NCBI GenBank assembly: GCA_028281945.1
Contig: JANQIW010000019.1
Location: 1-50,101, forward strand
Source: Prochloraceae cyanobacterium PL24a_bin.78
Lineage (GTDB): Bacteria > Cyanobacteriota > Cyanobacteriia > Cyanobacteriales > JANQIW01
DNA length: 50,101 bases
Direction: 5' to 3'
Shown here: in pieces, positions 19,943 through 29,370 of the stretch
Position numbering within the stretch: position 1 is the first letter of the stretch
Layout: each line of letters opens with the position of its first letter
Notes under the pieces: generated by a model
Seen by the model: only the letters and a program-made list of their open reading frames with translations
The model's database searches: none
Told to the model about the DNA's origin: nothing
Made by a program: the position numbers and the translations under genes

Positions 19943-20968
19943 ATGACAAGATTAAATTTATTACAAAAATTACTTCTCAAAATAAAACAAAAGCTTTCAT
20001 TATCTCAATTAAAACGTCAATATTATTTAACCGAAAAAGGAGATTTAAGCATTGCTTCATTGCCTCAACCGAAACAAATATTTTTTATTGTAGGTCACCC
20101 TAAAAGTGGTACAACTTGGATGAGTTTATTATTGAACAATCATCCTGAAATAACTTGTAAATTTGAAGGACATTTCTTTGAACGAACAGATGAATATAAC
20201 AATTTAACTAAAGCTCTACAAGAATCAGAACTTCTTCAATCTTGGTTTGAAAGGAAATTTAATAAATGGGTTTACAATAAAGATCAAGAAATTCTAATCT
20301 TTGTTAAACTGATCACTAATTTTTATTTACAACGTGAAATATTTCTTAATAACAAATATATAGTAGGAGATAAATCTCCTTCCTATAACTTAAAAAAAAT
20401 CTATAATATTTTTCCAAAAGCTAAAATAATTCATGTGATTCGTGATGGTAGAGATGTAGCTATTTCCATGGCATATCATAGATCCGAAGAAACAGAAAGA
20501 TATATGACCTTTGAAATGGCAAAAGAACTTGATTTAGCAATTGAAAACAGTAAATTAATTAATCAAAATCTAAATCTTCCCCTCAATTACCTAAAAAAAA
20601 TAGCAAAAACTTGGTCAGAAGAAGTATCAATTGGCAGAATGGAAGGACAGAAATATTTTAAATCCCAATACCTCGAAATTAAATATGAAGATTTGCAATT
20701 TTCTTCTGAAAAAACATTAATGAAAGTATTACAATTTTTAGAAGCTAATGATTCAGAAAAAACTATAAAAGAATGTCTAGAAAAAGCATCTTTTGCCAAA
20801 CTATCAGGGGGAAGAAAAATAGGACAAGAAGATCCAAAATCCTTTTTTCGTAAAGGTATTGTAGGAGATTGGAAAAATATTTTAACCAAAGAACAACTAG
20901 AAGTTTTTTATACAATAACTGAAGATATTTTGTTAGAATTTAATTATCTTGAAAAAAATCAAAACTAA
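19943..20968 (+). CDS. Sulfotransferase family protein
   Basis: 341 residues. The 5' PAPS-binding loop is FFIVGHPKSGTTWM (47-60) and the 3' phosphate-binding element is IHVIRDGRDVAISMAYHRS (about 162-180), the two hallmarks of PAPS-dependent sulfotransferases. A later YLEIKYEDL (around 243-251) and a GDWKNILTKEQL element (GxWK-like, about 308-319) complete the family pattern. No membrane segment, so cytosolic; it could sulfate a sugar or lipid-linked precursor. It opens a + strand group with a methyltransferase (38 bases away) and a GT2 gene (30 bases), a probable operon. A sulfated polysaccharide is an inference from context. Confidence 0.88.
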   Translation: MTRLNLLQKLLLKIKQKLSLSQLKRQYYLTEKGDLSIASLPQPKQIFFIVGHPKSGTTWMSLLLNNHPEITCKFEGHFFERTDEYNNLTKALQESELLQSWFERKFNKWVYNKDQEILIFVKLITNFYLQREIFLNNKYIVGDKSPSYNLKKIYNIFPKAKIIHVIRDGRDVAISMAYHRSEETERYMTFEMAKELDLAIENSKLINQNLNLPLNYLKKIAKTWSEEVSIGRMEGQKYFKSQYLEIKYEDLQFSSEKTLMKVLQFLEANDSEKTIKECLEKASFAKLSGGRKIGQEDPKSFFRKGIVGDWKNILTKEQLEVFYTITEDILLEFNYLEKNQN

Positions 20969-21006
20969 AAATTAATCTATTTTTTAATTGAAGGATACTT
21001 ATAATA

Positions 21007-21729
21007 ATGATTGATTCTAATGAAACATCTCTATATCGTAATTGGGAATATGCTAATTTGGGTGATTATCATCGTAACTTAGATTTAAATTGGTCTTATG
21101 CCCCAACTTACTTACAAAAGGTAAAATTAGTATATGAATTTATTAACTCTCTACCTAAAAATAATAAAATCTTAGACGTAGGCTGCGGAGAAGGAGTTTT
21201 TGTAGAAGATTTTTCTAAACAAGGAAGAAATATTAAAGGATTAGACTTTAATTACGAAAGTGAATTTGTTCAAAGAGGAGATGTAAGAAAGATCCCTTAT
21301 GATGATTGCTCTTTAGATGCAGTTTTATTTTTAGATGCATTAGAACATTTAGCATTTATAGATCAACCTACTGCTTTATCGGAAATTTATAGAATTCTAA
21401 AACCAGAAGGAATATTATTTCTCTCAGTCCCTAATTTAGCTCATTTAAACTCTCGTTATTCTTTGTTATTTCAAGGGAAATTAGATCGAACAGATGCCGT
21501 AATTGATCATGTAGGAGAAAGACCTTTTTGGGAAAATAAACAAATAATTCAAGAAACTGGATTTAAAATTATAAATATTCAAGGAGTTACCTTAACATTA
21601 CCCATTATTTACCGCAAATTAATTTGTAAAAAAGCCAAAAAACTTAGATGGTTACATGATTTATTTGAACCTTTAGCTAGAATTATGCCATCATTAGCCA
21701 TGTTAACCTTTTTCGTTTGTAAAAAATAA
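21007..21729 (+). CDS. Class I SAM-dependent methyltransferase
   Basis: 240 residues. Motif I KILDVGCGEGVFVEDFSKQG (54-73), motif II KGLDFN, motif IV CSLDAVLFLDALEHLAFID (about 101-119) and post-motif ILKPEGILFLSVPNLAHLNS. This matches Methyltransf_11/23-type enzymes that modify sugars in polysaccharide clusters; the acceptor is unknown. Start: ATG 21007, preceded by AAGGATACTTATAATA, an acceptable ribosome site. Middle gene of the sulfotransferase-methyltransferase-GT2 run with short gaps, so likely expressed with them. Confidence 0.9.
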   Translation: MIDSNETSLYRNWEYANLGDYHRNLDLNWSYAPTYLQKVKLVYEFINSLPKNNKILDVGCGEGVFVEDFSKQGRNIKGLDFNYESEFVQRGDVRKIPYDDCSLDAVLFLDALEHLAFIDQPTALSEIYRILKPEGILFLSVPNLAHLNSRYSLLFQGKLDRTDAVIDHVGERPFWENKQIIQETGFKIINIQGVTLTLPIIYRKLICKKAKKLRWLHDLFEPLARIMPSLAMLTFFVCKK

Positions 21730-21759
21730 ATTCTTTAATGTTATAAATAAATCTTATTT

Positions 21760-22770
21760 ATGTATGTTTCTGTTGCTATACCCACTTATAAGCGTCCTAA
21801 ATATATTATAGATGCTCTAAAAAGTGTCCTCTTTCAAAAGACTAATTTCTCTTACGAAATTCTAATTCTTGATAATGCTTGCGATCCTAGTCTAAAAAAT
21901 AATATAGAAAAGCAAGCAGAAGAAACCTCTATTCCTATTCATTACTTTCCCATTCCTGAAATTGGACTCCATAATGGACGCAATACCGCAGCCTTAGTTG
22001 CCAAAGGAGAGATTATTGTTTATATTGATGATGATATTATTGCTCCCCAAGGTTGGTTGCAAGCCCTTTGCGATCCTTTTCAGGATACAACTGTTCAAGG
22101 TGTAGGAGGTAAAACTATTCCCCAATGGGAAGCCACTCCTCCTGATTGGATTCATACCCTATCTCCTGCTTATTTTAGCTTATTAGATCAAGGGGATGAG
22201 ATTCAGGAAATGAAATACCCTCAAACACCTTACGGTTGTAATATGGCTTATCGACGTTCTCTTATTCTCAAGCTAGGAGGATTTCCTCCAGATGGGGTTG
22301 GTGGGGGAAAAATTGAATGGCATAGAGGAGATGGGGAAACTGGCTTTGGTTATAAAGTTTATGAAAACAAGTATAAAATTATTTATACAGGTAAAGGTTG
22401 GCTTTATCATCGGATTCCTCAACAAAGATTAACTTTAAATTATGTCCGATCGCGAACTATGAAAGGAGCAATTAGTAGATTTTATACCCAAATTAGAAAA
22501 AATCATTTTAGTTCTTTTACTTTGATGAAACAATCTGTTAAAAATTTAATTAAATTTTTGATATATAAACTTATAATACTGGCTTTGATTTTATTTCCTC
22601 TAGACAAAAGAATCAAATATGAAATACAATCTACCTATTATGGTGTAACAGGATTATATCAAATGAGACTTGCTTTCGATGAAAAATTACGTCAATGGGT
22701 AAAACAAGAGGATTATTTATCATCTTTAAAGATGCTATACTTTTCTATCTTTTTAGAAAAAAAATCTTAA
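21760..22770 (+). CDS. Glycosyltransferase family 2
   Basis: 336 residues, GT-A fold. Opens YVSVAIPTYKRPKYIIDAL, then YEILILDNACDPSLKNNIE, the metal-binding IVYIDDDIIAPQGWLQALC (DDD around 91-93), and GCNMAYRRSLILKLGGFPPD at the acceptor loop, followed by EWHRGDGETGFGYKV. C-terminal third contains one hydrophobic segment (LIIKLIILALILFPL-like, about 262-285), suggesting membrane attachment. Ends exactly one base before the stop codon of the convergent ABC exporter (zero spacing), so there is no room for a separate terminator. Sugar unknown. Confidence 0.9.
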   Translation: MYVSVAIPTYKRPKYIIDALKSVLFQKTNFSYEILILDNACDPSLKNNIEKQAEETSIPIHYFPIPEIGLHNGRNTAALVAKGEIIVYIDDDIIAPQGWLQALCDPFQDTTVQGVGGKTIPQWEATPPDWIHTLSPAYFSLLDQGDEIQEMKYPQTPYGCNMAYRRSLILKLGGFPPDGVGGGKIEWHRGDGETGFGYKVYENKYKIIYTGKGWLYHRIPQQRLTLNYVRSRTMKGAISRFYTQIRKNHFSSFTLMKQSVKNLIKFLIYKLIILALILFPLDKRIKYEIQSTYYGVTGLYQMRLAFDEKLRQWVKQEDYLSSLKMLYFSIFLEKKS

Positions 22771-24612
22771 TTAATGAGACTGTAACTCCCAATATTGTGC
22801 ATATTGTCCTCCTTTATTTAGTAATTCTTGATGACTACCAGAGTCAACTATCTTACCTTTTTCTAAAACTATAATTAAATCAGCATTAACTATAGTGGAT
22901 AAACGGTGTGCTATAACTAAAACTGTACGATGACGTTGAAATTCTGCTAAAGCATCTTGAACTAAACGCTCTGAATGACTATCCAAAGCACTGGTTGCCT
23001 CATCCAAAATCAAAATCTCTGGTTGTTTCAGAATAGCACGAGCCAATGCTAAACGCTGACGTTGCCCACCTGAAAGACGATAACCTCTCTCTCCTACCAC
23101 TGTTTCATAGCCTTCTGGTAAATCCTGAATAAACTCATCAGCATAAGCAGCCATAGAGGCTTGAATTACTTGTTCTTTACTTGCTTCTGGTAATCCATAA
23201 CGAATATTATCTAAAATGCTTTGATTAAAAATGAAAGTATCTTGACTAACTACACCCAAATTTTTGCGCCAACTTTCCAAACTATATTCACTTAAATCTA
23301 CCCCATCTATAAGAATAAAACCCTTTGTTGGTTGATATAGTCCGATTAATAAATCTGCTATGGAAGATTTGCCAGCACCAGATCCACCTATTAAGGCAGT
23401 TATTTTTCCTTTCTCTAATTTAAAACTAAGGTTTGTTAAAGTTGGCTCTGGAGTATTTAAATATTGTAAATATACTTTTTCTAATTTAATTTCTTTATGT
23501 AAACCATTAAAAATTTTTCCATCAGTAGGAGTAAATTGTTTATCTTCAGTAGAAAGAATTTCTTCTAACCGAGCAAAGCGTCCGGAGTTTTCAGCTAATC
23601 TATTAGTCATATTTGCTATGCCATTTAGATGAGTTGCTAGACGGTTAAGTACTGCCAAAAAAGTTATTAAAGTTGGTAATATTGCAGTGGAATTTTTCAG
23701 GAAAATAAAACCGAAAATCAAAATACTGGCTATACAAATTAAAGTTATACTTCTTCCTAAAGGTTGAACTAACTCAACTAAAAGGCTTTGATGTTTTAAC
23801 TGTTTCACAAATTCTATTTCGAGTTTATGAATTTCGGTAATTGCTCTTTTTTGACTCCCAAAAGTATGAATAACTCTTAATGCTTGAATATTTTCTACCA
23901 CTTGTTTAGAAATATCTGCTTGTACTTTTGCTAATGTCTGGGCTATAATTCTTATTTTTGGAAGTAACTTTTTTTGAATAATTATTAATACAAGACAAAT
24001 GATAGTAGTTATTAAAGATAAACTCGGAGCAAGTCCAATTAAAACAAGTCCATGAGCTACTGCCGTCATCCCTATAATAGCCAAACTATTCCAATATTTA
24101 ACTTGATTCATAACGGTTATAGATGCTTGGTTAACATAGTTAGTTAAATCTCCAACTTTATAACCACTAGCACAGGGAAAACTAAAAGAAATAATTTGTC
24201 GGAAGATTCTTTCTGTCATTTGTGCTTGTATTTGTGCACCTAAATAATCGGAAGCAATTGCTCCAGAGTATTCTAAACCATTCCGTAAAAATTGCATGAA
24301 TACGGCTAAAACAATTAGACTAATAAATAATTGTCCTTGATCTAAAGGTTGCAGTATTGGGTATAGAAAAGTATTTTTAATTAAAGGATTATTTAGAATA
24401 TTTTCTGTATTTTGTAATTGTAATACATTTAAAGCTAAATAAATTAATCCAAAAGTACTTCCTTCTGAAGCAGCAGATAAAAGATTGGCATTAATGTTGA
24501 TAGCAATTAAAAGACGATTATGATTAATTGTTGCCCAAATTACTTTGTAAGCTGGACTTTGATATTGATCAGAAAAATTATGGATAATTTGTTTTAATTT
24601 TTGCTTAAACAC
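22771..24612 (-). CDS. ABC exporter, fused membrane and ATPase domains
   Basis: 613 residues. N-terminal exporter-type membrane domain (about 30-330, six expected helices; visible hydrophobic runs at 30-60, 92-112, 178-215 and 285-325), then the nucleotide-binding domain with Walker A GGSGAGKS (409-416), Q-loop VSQDTF (455-460), signature LSGGQRQR (513-520), Walker B ILILDEATS (533-541) and switch His569. Works as a homodimer in the inner membrane. In polysaccharide loci such MsbA/HepA-like exporters flip lipid-linked sugars or glycolipids. Start is GTG 24612: no ATG precedes it in frame, and the sequence from there matches the family start. Close to, but probably separate from, the DUF4335 gene upstream (47 bases). 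Confidence 0.92.
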   Translation of the reverse strand: MFKQKLKQIIHNFSDQYQSPAYKVIWATINHNRLLIAININANLLSAASEGSTFGLIYLALNVLQLQNTENILNNPLIKNTFLYPILQPLDQGQLFISLIVLAVFMQFLRNGLEYSGAIASDYLGAQIQAQMTERIFRQIISFSFPCASGYKVGDLTNYVNQASITVMNQVKYWNSLAIIGMTAVAHGLVLIGLAPSLSLITTIICLVLIIIQKKLLPKIRIIAQTLAKVQADISKQVVENIQALRVIHTFGSQKRAITEIHKLEIEFVKQLKHQSLLVELVQPLGRSITLICIASILIFGFIFLKNSTAILPTLITFLAVLNRLATHLNGIANMTNRLAENSGRFARLEEILSTEDKQFTPTDGKIFNGLHKEIKLEKVYLQYLNTPEPTLTNLSFKLEKGKITALIGGSGAGKSSIADLLIGLYQPTKGFILIDGVDLSEYSLESWRKNLGVVSQDTFIFNQSILDNIRYGLPEASKEQVIQASMAAYADEFIQDLPEGYETVVGERGYRLSGGQRQRLALARAILKQPEILILDEATSALDSHSERLVQDALAEFQRHRTVLVIAHRLSTIVNADLIIVLEKGKIVDSGSHQELLNKGGQYAQYWELQSH

Positions 24613-24659
24613 TATATAAATATTATTTTGTTTATTTTTCGTATTCTTATAAAATTGAA

Positions 24660-26201
24660 TTATTCTAAAAAAGTAGAAACTTTTCCATCAGGATTAAGAA
24701 CTAAACGAATAGTTTCCTCTTTTTCTCCTGATAAAGGCGAAACAAATTTCTCGCCTAATAGTGGAATTCCTGTGCGATCAAGAAAAATTTGTGCCCTTTG
24801 TCCCAGAGGAATAATCCGCCTTATTGATCCATCCTTATTAAGGATTAAACGATATTGTATACCATGATTTAGATTTTCTGGTGGTTTCCAAGTTTGTTCA
24901 AAATAACTTTGTGCTTCAGCTAACTGTGGAATACTAGTAAAGTTATTCTCTTCTAAAGAAGAATTAGTGGAATTTGACTCAGAATTTGTCGTAACATCCC
25001 TATCAATATTAGGTTGTAAAATTACTAACTCATCAGTAGATAATGGATCTATCTCTGGTAAATTTGGAATTTGAGTTGAATTTCTAAGATTTAGATTATC
25101 AGGATTTGAACTATTTTCAGCAAGGGGAGGCAAGGTAGGTAGTGAAACTGGTTGGTTTAGATCTTGCAACTCATCAGAAGTAGCATTAGGTAATATCGGA
25201 TCTCTTCTTCTAGAATTCTGTTGGGCTTGTGGATTAATAGTAAAACTAGAATCTGTTTGTTCTTCTGGTGAATTGACTGGCAATCGAGTAATCCCTTGAG
25301 GAATGGGATTTCTAGGAACTCTTATGGGAGATGGTGGAGGTAATTGTTCCTTTTGTGCCAATTCTGGAGGCACTATGAGTGAAGGTTGTTCTATAGTAGG
25401 AGGAAGAGGAACTAATGAGATAGGCGGAATATCTTGAGATTCAGATTCAGATTCAGATTCTTCCCCTATAGCATCAGAAGAAGAATTATCAGATGGAGAA
25501 TTAGTCGAGGGAGTATTATCAGATGGAGAAACTTCAGATGGAATATCTTCTTGAACATTAGTTTCTGAAGAAGGTGCTTGATTCAAAGCAGATTCAGTCT
25601 CACTTTCAGGAGGAAATATATTTTGATAATTAGTTAATCCTATGGCTAATAAAACTACCGCCACTGAACTTGTTAAAACTAAAATATTTTTTTTATTAGA
25701 ATTTGCTTTCACCTTAGGAATATAGGCAAATTCTCTGCTATATTCTTCTAAATTATTTGCTAAATCAAACAATTGTAAACTACTTAGAATAATTCCACGT
25801 CCAGAATCTTCATTAGCTAACGAACCAAAAAATAACTCATGACTAGTTAAACTTCTTAATTTTAGATAAGGTTTAGAAGGTAAAGTAACAACATTGCTAT
25901 TAGTTTCCTCAATTTTCTTAACATTGTCTGAATTTATGGGAATCTCATCAGGAGATTCGATCAAAAAACCCTGCACATAGTCATCTACCACCTCACATAA
26001 AGAGTCCAAATCCTCTCGATCGCCCCTTATACTAAGCTTTTTTTCCTGATCAATGGAAGCATCATCAAAACGCAACTCAAACTGACAATCCTTAATTATG
26101 GGACGTTTTGCCCATTGAGAAAGTACAGATTTTTTGCCCCAAATTTCTAGACTAGAAGTTGGTGAAATATAATGCTCGATTACTGATAAAGAAGATTTCA
26201 T
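24660..26201 (-). CDS. DUF4335 protein, single membrane span
   Basis: 513 residues. N-terminal 1-150 matches the cyanobacterial DUF4335 family, opening with SVIEHYISPTSSLEIWGKK and LRFDDASIDQEKKLSIRGDR. One membrane span at about 170-190 (NILVLTSSVAVVLLAIGL). Residues 200-420 are a Pro/Ser/Asn/Glu-rich low-complexity linker with an SESESES run, and the C-terminal 90 residues form a compact domain ending YRLILNKDGSIRRIIPLGQ and VLNPDGKVSTFLE, two related half-repeats. Function unknown. 18 bases after the DUF3038 gene on the same strand; the two families usually travel together in cyanobacteria, so a joint role is likely. Confidence 0.85.
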   Translation of the reverse strand: MKSSLSVIEHYISPTSSLEIWGKKSVLSQWAKRPIIKDCQFELRFDDASIDQEKKLSIRGDREDLDSLCEVVDDYVQGFLIESPDEIPINSDNVKKIEETNSNVVTLPSKPYLKLRSLTSHELFFGSLANEDSGRGIILSSLQLFDLANNLEEYSREFAYIPKVKANSNKKNILVLTSSVAVVLLAIGLTNYQNIFPPESETESALNQAPSSETNVQEDIPSEVSPSDNTPSTNSPSDNSSSDAIGEESESESESQDIPPISLVPLPPTIEQPSLIVPPELAQKEQLPPPSPIRVPRNPIPQGITRLPVNSPEEQTDSSFTINPQAQQNSRRRDPILPNATSDELQDLNQPVSLPTLPPLAENSSNPDNLNLRNSTQIPNLPEIDPLSTDELVILQPNIDRDVTTNSESNSTNSSLEENNFTSIPQLAEAQSYFEQTWKPPENLNHGIQYRLILNKDGSIRRIIPLGQRAQIFLDRTGIPLLGEKFVSPLSGEKEETIRLVLNPDGKVSTFLE

Positions 26202-26219
26202 AAGTTTTATATCTTGATA

Positions 26220-26804
26220 CTAAATATTAGAATAATCTAAAAGAGCTAACCACAAACGACGATGTCCGGAAGAACCACTATAAAATAGTAAATCGATTAG
26301 AAGTTTAAATGCTAAAAACTCTAAATCACCAGAATAAATATCTCCATCTTCCTGCATTCTACCTTGATAATTATTAATAAAGTTATCTAAATAATCACCT
26401 AAGAGAGCAGCCTTATGAGGTTTACGATTTTCTTCAGTCATTTTTTCTAAAAGAGCACAAGCACGACGAATTAACTCTTGATGATCTTGAGCCAACTTAG
26501 AGATCACTAAAACTAAAGCTCTCGCTTCTTCCACATCAAGTTTTTTCCTACCACCAGAACTTTTGCGAAGAGGATTTGACTGACGTAATCGCCATAAACC
26601 CACTCTATCAGCAATGACAGAATCCAAATTTAATTCCTTTGCCGCTTGAAGCATCCCTTCAGAAGTAATGCCTGCTATGGCTTCCAATGTTAGTAAAATT
26701 AAATCCAAATGGGTTTTAATATTATCTAACTGGCCATCGTCTAATGTTTGCTGCTGCAACTCCTCCAAAAGTGAAGGAGATGATGTTTTTAAGCTCTGTG
26801 CCAT
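26220..26804 (-). CDS. DUF3038 protein
   Basis: 194 residues, matching the cyanobacterial DUF3038 family: LDLILLTLEAIAGITSEGML (about 32-51), VIADRVGLWRLRQSNPLRK (about 63-81) and GGRKKLDVEEARALVLVISK (about 84-103). All-helical, soluble, function unknown. Short gap to the DUF4335 gene downstream supports an operon. 124 bases separate it from mutS2 upstream, on the same strand. I know of no biochemical role, so only family membership is claimed. Confidence 0.87.
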   Translation of the reverse strand: MAQSLKTSSPSLLEELQQQTLDDGQLDNIKTHLDLILLTLEAIAGITSEGMLQAAKELNLDSVIADRVGLWRLRQSNPLRKSSGGRKKLDVEEARALVLVISKLAQDHQELIRRACALLEKMTEENRKPHKAALLGDYLDNFINNYQGRMQEDGDIYSGDLEFLAFKLLIDLLFYSGSSGHRRLWLALLDYSNI

Positions 26805-26928
26805 GATTATTCGCCATCAAGGGTTTTGGGTATAATTACCAATTTATTGGTTTTTGACAATAGAGAGATTATTGTTTCATTAATTACCTCTAGTTATATC
26901 TTAAATTTTGATTCAATGTGTGTAATTT

Positions 26929-29370
26929 TTAGACAAGATAAGCAATTGTCACACCGCTGCCTCCCTCTTTTTGGGGAGCCAATTCAAAGCGTTTAACTTG
27001 AGGATGCCTTTGTAAAAATTCATGAACACCTTGACGCAAACGCCCCGTGCCTTTACCATGTACGATCCATAATAACCCGTAATTAGTAGCCGACACAATG
27101 GCCCTTTCCAAATCCGATTCTGCCTCTGCCACCCTACTACCTCGAATATCCACACTATTTTGACTAGTTCTTACCTTAGTAGTAACATTTTTTGGTGGAG
27201 TTGGAAGAGAAATTCCCTGTGATTTTTGACTTGATGTTTTAGATTTTATCTTATCTTTATCTTTATCTTTATTTTGATCTTTTTCTTTTACTATTTGCCC
27301 ATCTAAAGATTCAATTTCTGTCATTCCCAATGTCATTTTCATGATACCAAAACGGACAGTTAATTGTTCTTCCGACTCAGAAATACTTAAGACTTCACCA
27401 GTTTGACCAATTCTGGGAATTCGCACTTTTTCCCCCACTTTTGGTTTATAAACAGGTTTGTCAATTTTCTTTGGCTGAGTTAATTTTTCTTCAGCAATTT
27501 TATTCAGAGAATCCGTTGCTAATTTAGCCTTTTGAGCAGTTTGAGAGCCTTGTTGTAATTTTTTTATCACCTTAGCAATCTCGGCTTTAGCATCAGTAAT
27601 TGCATCAGTAATTGCCTTTTCCTGATGTTGTTTTAATTCTCTTTCCCTCTCTTGTAATTCTTTAGCTTTAGTTGATATTTCCTGATAGAAATTCTCCGTT
27701 TGTTCTAATAACTTTTTAGCTTCTTCAGCCTTAGTTTCTTGTTCTTTTCGTTGAGCTTCCAAGCCTGAAATTATCTCATTAATATCTTGAAAATAGTTCC
27801 CTACTAAGTCCTGTGCTTTTTCAATAATATCGGTTTTTAAGCCTAATCTATTGGCGATATTTAAAGCATTCGATCGTCCTGGAATACCCCATAATAAACG
27901 ATAAGTAGGAGAAAGGGTTTTTTCATCAAATTCTACAGAAGCATTTTCAAAACGAGAATCTTGATATTTAAGGGCTTTTAATTCCCCGTAATGAGTAGTA
28001 GCAACGGTTAATTTAGCGCGAGATGCTAAATCTTGTAATAAAGCAATAGCTAAAGCACTACCTTCTGCCGGATCTGTACCCGCTCCTACTTCATCTAGTA
28101 ACACAAGAGATTGAGGGTATTTTTCTAAAGCTTCAATCACCCTAATAATCCGGCGAATATGGCCTGAAAAAGTAGATAAACTTTGTTCGATAGATTGTTC
28201 ATCACCAATATCCGCTAATATTTTATCAAACCAAGGTAATTCCACTGGCTCTTTAGCCGGAACAAACATACCTACTTTAGCCATTAACATTGCCAAACCT
28301 ATAGTTTTAAGTGTAACTGTTTTTCCCCCTGTATTCGGTCCTGTGATGGCTATTACCTTAATTTCTGGCTTTATTTGTACATTTATAGGGATAACATCTG
28401 ACCCTTGTTCATGATTTTTTTGCCAAACTAATAACGGATGTCGTAATTGACGTAAGGTGGTATTTTCGCCTTGTGAATCTTCTTCAATGAATCTCGGGGG
28501 ATTGGCTTCTAACCATAGACTATATCGGGCTTTTGCCGTGGCAACATCTAAAGCAGTGGCTACCGCTAAAAGTAATTCTAATTCTGGCAAATTTTCAGCA
28601 ACAACACTAGTTAAAGACATAAGAATAGCTTCTATTTCTGCTTCTTCTTCCCTTTGATATTGTCTGAGTTGGTTACCATGTTGGATAACTGAATTAGGTT
28701 CGATATAAAGAGTCATCCCACTACCTGATGAATCATGAACAATTCCTGGTATTTGGTCTTTTTGTGGAGCTTTTACTGGTATAACAAAGCGATCGCTTCT
28801 TTGAGTAATTACTGCTTCTTGGATTGCACCACCTTTTTTTTGTAAAATTCTTTGGAGGATGTGATAAATTCGGTCTCTTATAACTTTAATTTGACTGCGA
28901 ATATTAGCTAATTTAGAACTAGCACGATCGAGAACTTTACCTTTTTCATCAAGACAACGATTAATTTCCTGTTCTAATTCAGGAAAAGTACGAACCTCAC
29001 TTACTAATTTTTTGAGATGTGGAATATCTTCTTCATCTTCAATTACCCTTCTTAAGCGTCTTACACCTGCCAAAGTAGTAGCAATTTGGATTAATTCTAA
29101 TCCTGATAAAGTCCCATAAATACCCGCTCTTTCCAAAGAATTCCCAATGTCATGAATGCCATCAAAAGACCACCTTGTATTTAAATCTTGTTCTAATTGA
29201 TAAATTTCCTTCGTTTGTGCTAAAAGTTCTAGACATTCTTGTTTTTCATTGGGTATTTTTAAATTACGAGTCGCTATGGCACCTAATTTAGTTGCAGAAA
29301 AAGTTGATAGGTGCTGACATAAACGATTCCATTCTAATAATTGTAAAGTTTCTGCTTCAATCAAGGCCAC
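26929..29370 (-). CDS. mutS2: MutS2 family ATPase/endonuclease with Smr domain
   Basis: 813 residues. Core MutS-like region: lever helices 1-300, Walker A GPNTGGKT (344-351), Walker B LVLLDEVGAGTDPAEGSALA (about 420-439), a long coiled coil (535-630), and a C-terminal Smr nuclease domain (about 735-813) with VDIRGSR and HGKGTGRLRQGV. MutS2 lacks the mismatch-recognition domain of MutS; it suppresses recombination and, in Bacillus (RqcU/MutS2), splits collided ribosomes. A short Lys/Asp-rich run near 697-707 is written by repeated ATCTTT-type codons and lies just before the Smr domain. GTG at 29370 gives ALIEAETLQLLEWNRLCQHL, the usual family N-terminus. Confidence 0.95.
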   Translation of the reverse strand: MALIEAETLQLLEWNRLCQHLSTFSATKLGAIATRNLKIPNEKQECLELLAQTKEIYQLEQDLNTRWSFDGIHDIGNSLERAGIYGTLSGLELIQIATTLAGVRRLRRVIEDEEDIPHLKKLVSEVRTFPELEQEINRCLDEKGKVLDRASSKLANIRSQIKVIRDRIYHILQRILQKKGGAIQEAVITQRSDRFVIPVKAPQKDQIPGIVHDSSGSGMTLYIEPNSVIQHGNQLRQYQREEEAEIEAILMSLTSVVAENLPELELLLAVATALDVATAKARYSLWLEANPPRFIEEDSQGENTTLRQLRHPLLVWQKNHEQGSDVIPINVQIKPEIKVIAITGPNTGGKTVTLKTIGLAMLMAKVGMFVPAKEPVELPWFDKILADIGDEQSIEQSLSTFSGHIRRIIRVIEALEKYPQSLVLLDEVGAGTDPAEGSALAIALLQDLASRAKLTVATTHYGELKALKYQDSRFENASVEFDEKTLSPTYRLLWGIPGRSNALNIANRLGLKTDIIEKAQDLVGNYFQDINEIISGLEAQRKEQETKAEEAKKLLEQTENFYQEISTKAKELQERERELKQHQEKAITDAITDAKAEIAKVIKKLQQGSQTAQKAKLATDSLNKIAEEKLTQPKKIDKPVYKPKVGEKVRIPRIGQTGEVLSISESEEQLTVRFGIMKMTLGMTEIESLDGQIVKEKDQNKDKDKDKIKSKTSSQKSQGISLPTPPKNVTTKVRTSQNSVDIRGSRVAEAESDLERAIVSATNYGLLWIVHGKGTGRLRQGVHEFLQRHPQVKRFELAPQKEGGSGVTIAYLV
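28789..28796. repeat. HIP1 octamer GCGATCGC
   Basis: Palindromic octamer over-represented in many cyanobacterial genomes, here inside mutS2; an identical copy lies at 36581-36588 inside the second pstB. Truncated relatives (GCGATCG, CGATCGC) occur near 39440 and 40489. A lineage marker; no local function claimed. Confidence 0.8.
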
